The notes beneath the pieces were generated by a model, which did not search any database, had not been told where the DNA came from, and saw nothing but the letters and a program-made list of their open reading frames with translations. A stretch of 64,000 nucleotides of DNA from Anaspis maculata (Eukaryota > Arthropoda > Insecta > Coleoptera > Scraptiidae), in assembly GCA_949128115.1 (NCBI GenBank), contig OX421965.1:11439420-11503419 (forward strand), in the 5' to 3' direction. The translations under genes were made by a program, and so were the position numbers. This document shows, piece after piece, positions 25,301-37,300 of the stretch; position 1 is the first letter of the stretch, and the number at the start of each line of letters is the position of its first letter.

Positions 25301-28300
25301 GTTTTTGCAGAGACATTCGGAAGCATGTTCTTATTCACCAAAAAAAAGTCCCCAAGTGTCCCGTTGGCGCTAGCCGAGTTATGGGGTGAAAACCGCCCCT
25401 AAAAGTGACACGGTGCTGGTTTTTCTCATTTTTCTGCCAAACGGTCACTTGCACGGAAAATAAGTATAGAACTCAAAATATTCCCCACTAAATTCTGCAT
25501 CGAAAAGATTCCATCAACCACATGTCTAGGTCCCACCCAATTCGCGTAAACAGCGGTTGAAGTGGGGGGTAGTTTCAAGCGCGTCACGAGAAATTTATGT
25601 AACGCTGTGTTTCAAGGTAGATATCTGATAAATGGCTGATCTGACAAAAAAAACCGTTGCAAACGAAATTGCTCATCATCATGTTCTGCACACGATGCAT
25701 GAGTTTTTAATCCCTTTGGAATTTTTTTTTTGGGTTATATCACGAAAAAGTGCCCTATATGCAATGCAGAAATTTCAAATAAATTGAAATTCCACAATCG
25801 CTTTTGGTCTTAAAAGGCCGCTCTTTGACACTGGTCATCACTGATATATTCTTAGTCAAATAAAAAAAGTCCCCGCCCGTCCTCCCCACATTAACCAAGT
25901 TTTGAGGGGGTAAACCACCCTTAAAGTGACTTCCAACTGGTTTTTCTCAATTTCCGGCTAAACGGTTGCTCAAATGCAAAATTAGTAGGTGACCAAAAAT
26001 ATTCCTGAGTAAATTTTGCATCGAAAAGGTCGAATACACTATTCAGCTAACTTCCACCCAGCTCTTGCAATCACCGTTCGAAGTTCTACAAGTTCGAAGA
26101 GCGCGATTTAGACACCCGCTCCGACGCCGCTTAATAGCGGATATCTCAAAAACGGTTTGTTGTAGAATAAAAATGGAAGAGGTTTAATTTATGGGGCAAA
26201 ATATGTTTCATGAGGTGCGGGTGATGATTTTTAGTTTTACGGATGATATGAATGAGTTTCAGCGGTTCCTAAATCGTCTCCCAAATAAGAAAAATCAAAA
26301 ATTTCCTGGTTATGTGCCTGTTAAACACAGATTTTTTTGTAACTGATCAATATATAAATTTTAAATTGCCCATCGCTGAATTGGCAAAGAATTGTGCATC
26401 GAATGAAGTTTTGCTAATTTGGCTGGTCTTAACCTAAGCTGTGCAAAACACGTACAAAGTTTAGGGTAATTGCGAACACGCAGAGAAAAACTTGTATAAC
26501 TCCGTCTATAGAAGCGTGTATCTCAAAACTGGCTGGTTTAACAAAAAAATGCATCAAAAAAAAAATTGATAGAGTGAAGTGTCCTCTACAGGAGGCATAT
26601 CTTGTTTTTTCTCTAATTCAAAAATTTCATGAGCTACGCTCGTTTTTCATAAGAATCTCGAAGGAAATAGAGATTTCACGCTGGGTTTTGCATTCTGCCC
26701 TTTTACAATGAATTATATATATTTAAAATGTCTAGAACAATAATTTCCATTAAGGGTATCACAAAAATGGTGACTAGCAATGAAATAATAATAATACTAA
26801 TAATAATCATAGTAATGGTAACAACACAAATTTAAAAAAAAAACTGGTTTTCTCAAGTCCACCGAGTACAGCAGCCGAAGGCTGTGGAAAAAGACGCCTT
26901 TGAATTGTCATAATAATAATAATAATAATAATTAATTGACTTTATTTCCAGGCGGCATCCAGCACAGTACTGCTCTTCCAGCACTGTGCTGAATGCTGAA
27001 TGAGTGATGTACCTACTTTTACACTGATTTTCCAATAACACGTTTACGTCATTGTCCTTCGAATCAAATATGATTGTTCTTATTCTTGATAAATCAGTGT
27101 ACAATATGACAGTTCGAATACATTGTTTTTTACAGCCTTGATGGATGCTGTCCTCGGTGGACTTGAGAAATCCAGTTTTTTTTTTAAATTTGTGTTGTTG
27201 TTGTTACCATTACTATTATTATTATTATTAGTAATGTTATTATTATTTCATTGTAAGTCACCATTTTTGTGATACCCTTAATGGAAATTATTGTTCTATG
27301 TAGACATTTTAAATATATATAATTCATTGTCAAATGGCAAAATGCAAAACCGAGCGTGAAATCTCTATTTCCTTCGAGATTCCTATGAAAAACGAGCGTA
27401 GCTCATGAAATTTTTGAATTAGAGGAAAAACAAGATATGCCTCTTGTAGAGGACACTCCACTCTATCAATTCTTTCTTAGTGCATTTTTCTGTTAAACCA
27501 GCCAGTTTTGAGATACACGCTTCTATAGACGGAGTTATACAAGTTTTTCTCTGCGTGTTCGGAATTACCCTAAACTTTGTACGTGTTTTGCACAGCTAAG
27601 GTTGAGACCAGCCAAATGAGCAAAACTTCATTCGATGCACAATTCTTTGCCAATTCAGCGATGGGCAATTTAAAATTTATATATTGATCAGTTACAAAAA
27701 AATCTGTGTTTAACAGGCACATAACCAGGAAATTTTTGATTTTTCTTATTTGGGAGACGATTTAGGAACCGCTGAAACTCATTCATATCATCCGTAAAAC
27801 TAAAAATCATTACCCGCACCTCATGAAACATATTTTGCCCCATAAATTAAACCTCTTCCATTTTTATTCTACAATAAGCCGTTTTTGAGATATCCGCTAT
27901 TAAGCGGCGTCGGAGCGGGAGTCTAAATCGCGCTCTTCGAACTTGTAGAACTTCGAACGGTGATTGCAAGAGCTGGGTGGAAGTTAGCTGAATAGTGTAT
28001 TCGGCCTTTTCGATGCAAAATTTACTCAGAAATATTTTTGGTCACCTACTAATTTTGCATTTGAGCAACCGTTTAGCCGAAAATTGAGAAAAACCAGTTG
28101 GAAGTCACTTTAAGGGTGGTTTACCCCCTCAAAACTTGGTTAATGTGGGGAGGACGGGCGGGGATTTTTTATATTTGACTAAGGATATATTAGTGATGAC
28201 CAGTGTCAAAGAGCGGCCTTTTAGGACCAAAAGCGATTGTGAAATTTCAATTTATTTGATATTTCTGCATTGCATATAGGGCACTTTTTCGTGATATAAC

Positions 28301-31300
28301 CCAAAAAAATTTTCTCAAAGGGATTAAAAACTCATGCATCGTGTGCAGAACATGATGATGAGCAATTTCGTTCGCAACGGTTTTTTTGTCAGATCAGCCA
28401 TTTATCAGATATCTACCTTGAAACACAGCGTTACATAAATTTCTCGTGACGCGCTTGAAACTACCCCTCACTTCAACCGCTGTTTACGCGAATTGGGTGG
28501 GACCTAGGCATGTAGAGCCTTTTCGATGCAGAATTTAGTGGGGAATATTTTGATTCCTATACTTATTTTACGTGCAAGTGACCGTTTGGCAGAAAAATGA
28601 GAAAAACCAGCACCGTGTCACTTTTAGGGGCGGTTTTCACCCCATAACTCAGCTAGCGCCAACGGGACACTTGGGGACTTTTTTTTGGTGAATAAGAACA
28701 TGCTTCCGAATGTCTCTGCAAAAACTCAGCTTTATATCAAAGATGTCTACCTCATTTCAAATCGGTCCTGGACTATCTTTGCATCGTACTCTTCCGATCC
28801 AGAAAGGTAGCCATCAGCGCCATCCATGCAATAAAGTTGAAAAATTATATTTAATTAACCGAAGCATGTGGAGACGTGTTATTCACCACATACATTAACT
28901 GTTTTATGCTCATGAAGTCACAGCAAACTGTTTTTGATTACTTTGAACCGTCTTCAAAATGTGGGGGAAAAATAGGAAAAAACAAAAACACTCTTTTTTC
29001 CATAAATAAGTGATTCTTCGCGATATTGACACAATACTTGGTATTTCTACAAAAAGTAATGTTAGAAATGATATGAGCTGGGTAGTCAATTTCTAAGCCA
29101 ACTATTTCCAGAACAACGATTGTCAACTTTTTTTTTCCTCTTGAGCACCATCTTAAATCTGCCCTCTGAGGCATCGTTGAAAAAGTGATCGGTTGTCATA
29201 ATAATGGTAACATGTAATCATTGCATCGTAAAAAAAACCTCCTCATCATGATTTAGTGACCTCTTCGGCGGGAAAGAATTGCCATTCACGTATTTTTTGG
29301 CTCTTCAAAGCTTTAGTGCCCATGATGGCATTAGCAACATCTGGAATGGTGGAATATTTCACGCATTATGAACCTTGATGTACTTCGACGTAGCCTACTA
29401 AGTTTCACGATCATAAATTGAGAGGTTTGTTCTTAAAAGCTGTTTGAACAAAATTTGTGTCGCTTTTTTATGAAGAATACAAAATATTGGGTCTCTCACT
29501 CTCACTTGATCCCTCATTGAGGATAGCCTGAAACCGAAAGTCCCCGAAATTTTTATGACAATGGTTCAGTGGGAAGTGCTCTTCAATGTGTGGTTGTCAA
29601 AAATTGCATAGTTCCGTTCAGATTCCAGACAAAGAGCGACAAAGAAGTTCATGATGCAGTAAAAAAATACATAAATTACAGTCGAAAGAAAAACTAGTTC
29701 AGAGCTAGACTGGAAGCTGTCTAGAGACCTTGCTTTCTATAACATAAATTAGCTTCCGCCGGGGCCGCTTCGCGGCCCCTAAGCGAAACCTAGTCCTCGT
29801 TCGCTCGCGCTTCTCGTAGGATCATATTTTCATGAGTGACTGCTCTGCATCTAACGGTGCTCATTCTACTTATTCGTTGGAAACGTCTACCGTACTTCGC
29901 GCTCTTCGACTTTTTCATGTTTTCGCTGTTCGTTTTTTTCTTTCGCCATTTTGCTACAGATCTGGCAAGATCTCCTCTTCCACGTTGGGCATTGTGTAAA
30001 ATGTATATCATATCAACTTTTCCATTAACAACTGGCAAGAAACAGATGTTCAAAACCACGACGAATCTTGCTTCATATACCCCTACTAATGGGTAGCCCC
30101 ACTCAAACCAAAACAAAGTTTCGAATGGACCACAACATTCGAGAGTGTTCTGGAATGTTCCTGGCCAAACGTTCCAGGCTATTCCTGAATATCCCAGAAT
30201 ATACCGGAACGTTCTGGAATGTTGTGGAATGATCCCGAATACTCTCGAACATTCTGTACTGCACCTCTACCAATAGGTGGTCCTACACCAAAAAGGCTTC
30301 GAATAGTCCATAATGTTCCAGAAACTTCCAAGAGTGTCCTAGAATGTTCCACAATGATCTGGAGTATTTCGAGATGTTTTCGAACGTTCCAGACAATTCA
30401 TAAACATTCCAGAACATACGGGAACATTCTGGAATGTTGTGGAATGATCTTGAATACTCTCGAATATTCTGTACTTATTCTGTACTGCACCTCTACTAAT
30501 AGGTGGCTCCACACCAAAAAGGCTTCGAATGGTCCACAATGTTGCAGGAACTTTCAAGGGTGTTCTGGAATGTTCCACAGTGAACCGGAATGATCCGGGA
30601 TGTTTTCGGGAGTTCCAGACTATTCCCGACAATCCCAGAACATTCTGGAATGTTATAGAATGATCTCGAATGTTCCACAATGATCTGGAATGTTCCAGGA
30701 TGTTTCCGAACGTTCCAGACTACTCCCGAACATACCGGAACATTCTGGAATGTTGTGAAATGATCACGAATGCTCTACAATGATCTGGAATGTTCCGAGA
30801 TGTTCTTGAACGTTCTAGATGATCCCGACCATTTTAGAACACACCAAAACATTTTTGACTGTTATGGAATGATTTTGAATGCTCTACAATGATCTGGAAT
30901 ATTTCGGGATGTCTAGGAACATCCCAGACTATTCCCGACCATTCCAGAACATACCTGAACATTCTGGAATGTTGTAGAATGATCTAGAATGTTCCGCAAT
31001 GATCTGGAATGTTCCGGGATGTTTTCGAACGTTCCAGACTATTCTCGAACATTCTAGAACGCACCGGAACATTCTGGAATCTGAAATGTTGTAGAACGAT
31101 CTCGAATGTAGGTACCACAATGAATTGGAATGTTTCGGAATGTTTCAGAACGTTCCAGACTATTCTCGAATATACCCGAACATTCTGGAATGTTGTGGAA
31201 TAATCACGGGATGTTTCCGAACATCCCAAACTATTCTTGACCATTCCCGAACATACCGGAACATTTTGGAATGTTGTAGAATGATCTCGAATGTTCCACA

Positions 31301-34300
31301 ATGATTTGGAATGTTGCGGGATGTTTCCGACCGTTCCAGACTATTCCCGAACATTTCACAACACACCGTAACATTTTTGAATGTTATGGAATGATCTCGA
31401 ATGTTCCACAGTGATCTGGAATGTTCCGGGATGTTTCCGAACGTTCCAGGCTATTCCAGGATATTGTAGAACATACCGGAACATTCTGTAATGTTGTTGA
31501 TTAATCTCGAATACTTTCGGATGTTCTGGACTGCTCTAGACATTCTAGAGGGCGAAAGTTCCAGCTCTTTTATCTTTAAAAAAACCCGCCCTTCAAATAA
31601 AACCAAGAACCTTCTTGATGGATGGGGCATAGAGGGCTACCACACCATATAACTTCTTTGGTCCTACTGGGACTCGTTTCTGAGTTCCGGCACGCACCTC
31701 TGTACACTTCCTTTTATTATTCGAACGTTGAAGACTATTTCCGAACATTCCAGAACATACCGAAACATTCTGGAATGATCTCGAATACTCTCGAATGTTC
31801 TGGACTGTTCTAGACAATTCTAGAGAGCTAAAAATTTCCAGCCCTTATATCTTCAAAAGCACGCCCTTTAGGTAAAAACGGAAACCTTCTTCATCGATGG
31901 GGGATATAGGGCTACCATACCATATAACTCCCTTGATCGTAGCGGTACTCGTTTCTGAGTTTTAGCGGCACAAAGATTTGGCACTTACTTTTATTATATA
32001 TATTGATGATTTGCAATTTGGTACACTGTTAGAACATTAAGTTAGTGATGTCTTAAGCGTTTCACCCACGATTGAAAGTCTTACAGAATCTGTGCATTGC
32101 GGAAAGCCTATCTAAAAGGGACATTCCCGGAATTTCTCCGTTGCAATGAAATTTGTGTCTTTTTTTACTGCATGAACTTCTTTGTCGCTCTCTGTCTGGA
32201 ATCTGAACGCAACCATGCAACTTTTGACAACTACACATTGAGGAGCAGTTCTCACTGAACCATTATCATAAAAATTCCGGAGACTTTCAACTTCAGGCTT
32301 TCCTCAACGAGGTATCAAATAAAGGTGAGAGATCCGATATTTTGTATTTTCCATGAAAAAAATTAACAAATTTTGTTCAAACAGCTTTTAAAAACAAACC
32401 TTTCAATTGATGATGGCAAAACTTCGTAGGCTACCTCAAAGTACATTAGGGTTCATAATGCGTAACCTATTCAACCATTCCAGATGTTACAAATGCCATC
32501 ATGAGCACTAAACCTTTGAAGAATCAAAAAATACGTGAACGGCAATTCTTTCCCGCCGAAGAAGTCACTAAATTATGATGAGGAGGTTATTTGTACGATG
32601 CAATGATTACATGTTACCATTATTATGATAACCGATCACTTTTTCAACGATACCTCAGAGGGCATATTCAAGATGGTGCTCAAGAGGGAAAAAAAGTTGA
32701 CAATCGTTTTTCTGGAAATAGTTGGCTTAGAAATTGGCTACCCAGCTCATATCATTTCTAACATTGCTTTTTGTAGAAATACCAAGTATTGTGTCAATAT
32801 TACAATGAATCACTTATTTATGAAGGAAAGTGTGTTTTTGATTTTTTTTTTGTTTTTCCCCTACATTTCAAAGATGGTCCAAGGTAATCAAGAACAGTTT
32901 GCTGTGACTTCATAAGCATAAAACAGTCAATGTATGTGGTGAATTACAGGTCTCCATATGATTCGGTTAATTAAATATAATTTTCCAACTTTTTTTTTCT
33001 GTTTTACCCTGTATACGCCGCCGGCATGGACGGCGCTAATGGCTACCTTTATGGATCGGAAGAGTATGATGCAAAGACCATCTCCACCAAGTAGCATCTT
33101 CTCATCAAAAAATGCAAGGTTCATTCCATTTCATTCAACTAGCATCCGGACTATAGTGCTGAATTGAAATGCAGGTGAATTCATAACATGACTGTGAACT
33201 AACAGTACAAAAAAAAATTGATGCTTAATGTGATAATAATCGATCAACGAGTCGATCAAATATCACAAGTGGTTTCTTTGTAGCGAAAAAACCGCCCATT
33301 CCACCTTCTGCATTCAAAGTTCTGTTCTAAATGACAAAACTAATTCCCCTTGGAAATAGGCGCCGATCTAATCTATGCTTCTGTTCAGTTATTCAAACTG
33401 ATACTGACAAGATTCAACAACGGAAATTGGTTCGAAACATTGCTGATGGCAAGATGGCGTCATGTCTTGCTGATATGTATGACTTGGTGATTTCTGAAGT
33501 TGAAACGGCTCATCTCCTGCAAACATGTCTGCCAAAACGGTCCTGCGGAACGAGAAGTAGTTTGCGACCAAAATCTTGCCAGCGATACCTACTACCTGAG
33601 CAACATGACCGCAGCTTGGCAAAAAAGGATTAGGGGTGGACAGGGCAACTATTATCTGTTTCACTCTTATTTGCCAGTTGCCACACAGCAAGCAAGTGGA
33701 TGGTTTTTCTGCGAATAGTCTAGAAAGATTAGGTGAGCTCTAGAATGCACGAGAATCACCGCTTGTAACAATATGTTAGGTGCCACATGTCAGTCCTTGA
33801 TTAAACTTGAAATAGTCGAAGATGCCAGTGTGATTTCAACCATAGTCTGACATCTAGAAGTTGCGAAGGTAGGCTCGCTGCCCTTATTGATCATTTCTAA
33901 TTCAGTGCTAGATATTTATACCATGGTCGAGCGCGACATAAATTCTAATATTATGATGTGACGCGACAGTGAGTACCCTTATACCACACTGAGAAGATCA
34001 ATCCGGTCCCGGACCGGATTTTTTAGCAGTCGAAGCTGCTTTGGTGATGTAAAGCGTTGTCAAGACACTCTGGTCGTGAAAAGTTCAGTGATGGATTAAA
34101 CAGTGCCGCCGAGAGGGAGGTTCAGAAGTTGATATATCATCGGGACCCAAAGCTCCGTGAGGGGCCCGTGAGCGCTAGTAATTCTCTTTACCTAGCTTCA
34201 AACTAACAAAAAGTTGAAAAAAATTCAAAAACTCCAAAAAAATCTTGATTTTTCACTGCCTACCTACTTCAGAACAGCAGAGTTAAATTAAAAGTTAAAA

Positions 34301-37300
34301 AACCCCAAAAAAAATCTAGATTTTTTCACTGCTTACCTAGTTTAGAACAGCAAAGTTCAGTTCCAAAATGCCGGCAAAAGCTAGAAAGCTAGAAAATCTT
34401 TTTTTTTTATTAACAATTTCATAAACTTTTACAGCAAAATTAGGGCCCCTAATCGGTTCTATTTCTGTATCGGGGCCCCAGATTTTTAGAGTTTCGCAAA
34501 AAGCTCCATATTTGTTGGTTTTTGTCGTTCTTTTTGCTTCAATTGGTTGATATTGCTATGTATTTTATCATCAAGTATTCATTATTACTCAAAAAAATTT
34601 CATCTGCGGCGCCATTGCAGTCGCGGGTTCAAAATATTTTTCAAGGAGAGGGGACCCGTAAATGACATCCAACATCGGGGCCCGGCGAAGCTCTCGCCGG
34701 CCCTGGGATTAAATCAATCAGTTTTGTTTACACCAGAACTTGAAAAAAGTACAATTGTATAACGACCGATTTCATAATCGACTTTGAAGTTGACTTTTAT
34801 TTCAAGTGCATTTAGAATGTGACTTTGAGCATTCTCTTTCATTGTGACAGTGAGTCTAAACGCACTTGAAGTAAAGTCAACTTCAAATTCGATTATGAAA
34901 TTGACCATTGGACACAATCATATCTACACGTCATAATCATAAAGTAAGTATCATTATTGTTTTGTTGTTATCCTGGAAGCTCTTTAAAACCTGATTGGTG
35001 AAAAAATATTATCAATAATGCTCTAAACTGCATCAAATTTTCATCAAGCCTATTTTACGTTACACCATGACACCGTTGGGGGCGGTTTTCGCCCCATAAC
35101 TCGGCTAGCTTGAACGGGAGCCTTTTTTCATGTTGTGAAGAGTAAATATCTGATTATTTTTGTGCAAGCTCAGCTTTATATGAAAAATGTCCGCCTCACT
35201 TCATGTCGTGGGTTTTGCACAGTATAAGTTTCATTCTACATACTGCCGTGCGCGCTCTTTAAAATTTATGCGTCACATTTCTTGAAAACTGCAAGTTCTA
35301 AATCAATTTTTTCCACAAAATTTTCCAATGCTTGGGCCTCATTTGCTTTGCTGGTTGTATACTGAGTGTTTCAGGAGTAAGTACCTAGCTATACAGGTGT
35401 CCCACGATGTAACCGACATAGTTCAAGGGTAGATGTACTTTCTCGAGGCAAATCAGAATCTGCCTTTGAAATTTCCCTGACGTCCCCGGTTTCCGATATA
35501 CAGGGTGATTTATTTATGTGTTCAACCGAAAAGCCATATCTCAGGAATACATCAATAGAACCTATTGAAATTTTGCAGGTATATTCTAGAATCACAAGCC
35601 TTTGTAGCGCCCTATTCACTTATAAAATAAATACGGGACCGTACTCAAAATTTTGCTTTTCGAGTTTCTGTTGGAAAAGTCATCCTGTATGGATTTTTTC
35701 AAAATCTGATGTCATGTTCGGAAACTACATAAAAAATGCTACAAAATGCGATTCCTAAATTGTTCGGCACTAATTTAGCTGATCCGAAAAAAAATTATTA
35801 CCAGAAATTTTTCGGGAATAATTTAAAAAATTTCAATTTAAATCAGTGAAACGCTATTCCAGATGGTCAAACCAAGTCACTATTTCAATTGTGGTGCTCT
35901 AGCCAACCAAAAATAATTTCAGGAGAATTTTCTGGAAACATGACTTTGGTACCTCAGATTCCTACCCAAATTCATGTTTCCAGAAAATCTCCTGAAATTA
36001 TCCTCAGTTTGGTAGAACATCAAAATTGGAATTGTGACTTTGTTTGACCACCTAGAATAGCGTTTGAGTGATTTGAATCAAATTTTCAAAAAATATTCAT
36101 GAAAAATCTCCGTTATAATTTTTTTTCGGATCAGCTAAGTTAGTGGCAAACAATTTAGGAATCGCATTTTGTAGCATTTTTTATGTAGTCTCCGAATATG
36201 ACATCAGATTTTGAAAAAAATCTATACAGGATGACTTTTTCAACAGAAACTCGAGAAACAAAATTTTGAGTACGGTCCTGTATTTATTTCATAAGTGAAT
36301 AGGGCGCTACAAAGGCTCCTGGTTCTAGAACTTCTAGAATTCCTGAGATATGGCCAATCAAACTTTTCGGTTGAGCACATAAATCACCCTGTATATCGGA
36401 AACGGGGGACGTCAGGAAAATTTCAAAGGCAGATTCTGATTTGCCTTTTTTTTCTGAATTTTGGGGAGGGTTGTTACTTTCCTAAGGGGCGCCTCCTTCA
36501 ATTCATTCCTATTGCATTTTCACATTTTTGGATGCTGAATCCAAGAATCCGATATAACTAGGTACTTACTTTTGAAACACCTGTTAAAAATGTGTATACG
36601 TAAACAAAGAAAATTTAACGCTTGCTGCAAAGGATGATGCATCCATAGCTGGTGAAAATGTATTCTTGTGTATACAATAATTTGAAAAAATTGCTTCTTA
36701 GTTGCTCTTACACTGTTACTAAGGTATCTATGTAGATTCCAGTTTTGAAAAAATAAATAGGTACATAGCTTAATCAGACCCAAAGATATGATATTGTGAA
36801 GGCACATACGTGAAGGCTAGCATATTTGCATTTTGTTCATCACAGATGAGTTTCGCTACCAGTGCATTTTTAATTGTTGCTAAAGATTGTTTATATTTAT
36901 TTGACCGATCATCGTCAACTCTCGTGAACGAATTCGATATGTTGAACCGTACGGAAGATATCGAAGATTCAGAAGGAAAAAAAATCAATAATAATCACAA
37001 AAAAATCGGTCACAAATAGCCTTCGCCGGCCATAACGTCTGGCGAGGCTTAAAAATGATGAAAACCACGAAACTCACCGTGTTGTAGGGAACTATAGTGA
37101 CTGCAACCAGTAAAACACCCGTGTGTGGGACCGAGCTGGCGTTCTAAACTGCTCAACGAAAAATAAGGAGACACCAAAACATGCTTCAAATTCAAAGAAG
37201 CATATTATTTCGAAACGAAAAATGTCGATTTCAGAACGGTCTACGTCACCTCATAAGAGATAACTCTGGCTACAAGTCGCATTACAGGGTCAGGCCATTC

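Larger units (their letters stand above)
29749..32009 (-). mobile_element. Non-autonomous Helitron, precisely delimited
   Basis: Read on the minus strand it begins TCATCAATATATATAATAAA and ends with an 8-bp GC hairpin (GGGGCCGC-GAA-GCGGCCCC, 29761-29779), 8 bases, then CTAA. The flanking host bases are A before the 5' end and T after the 3' end, and there is no target duplication. The inverse of 44585-46754 gives an empty site of equal length (GCACATTAATG near 45668-45678 versus GCAAA|TTTATG here). 5'-TC, 3' hairpin plus CTRR and A^T insertion are the Helitron hallmarks. No Rep/helicase gene, so it is non-autonomous. Confidence 0.85.
25171..33153. mobile_element. Large composite foldback element (TAGTCC family) carrying two nested elements
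   Basis: Same type as the element at 44585-46754: the left end CAGTCCGCG...GAAATGCTCT (25171-25239) continues after a nested element at TCTTTGCATC (28776 on); the right end is CCGGACTA at 33153. The arms, about 28776-29748 and 32010-33153, are inverted copies (e.g. AGAAATACCAAGTATTGTGT near 32777 and its inverse near 29030). A Helitron lies between them at 29749-32009. The left terminal base is C, not T, and flanking triplets (ACG, TAG) do not match, so the outer left border is the weakest point. Confidence 0.65.

Noticed and set aside
23558..25341. Identical 102-residue frames at 23558-23866(+) and 25033-25341(-)
   Set aside because: Same reason: they span the junction of different elements and so cannot be one ancestral gene.
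29786..29793. CTAG after the GC hairpin on the plus strand as a Helitron 3' end
   Set aside because: The paralogous empty site places the true end on the minus strand at CTAA (29752-29749), and plus-strand sequence beyond CTAG is element cargo.
30118..31550. Regularly spaced repeats that could suggest a CRISPR array
   Set aside because: No constant repeat separated by unique spacers; this is a diverged minisatellite in a eukaryotic Helitron.
33331..33718. Overlapping 72-100-residue frames on both strands
   Set aside because: No recognisable domain, no splice context, and open on both strands; treated as chance.
34000..34020. Perfect 10-bp GC-rich inverted repeat followed by a T run, like an intrinsic terminator
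   Set aside because: The sequence is eukaryotic and the site lies inside an intron; bacterial-type termination does not apply.
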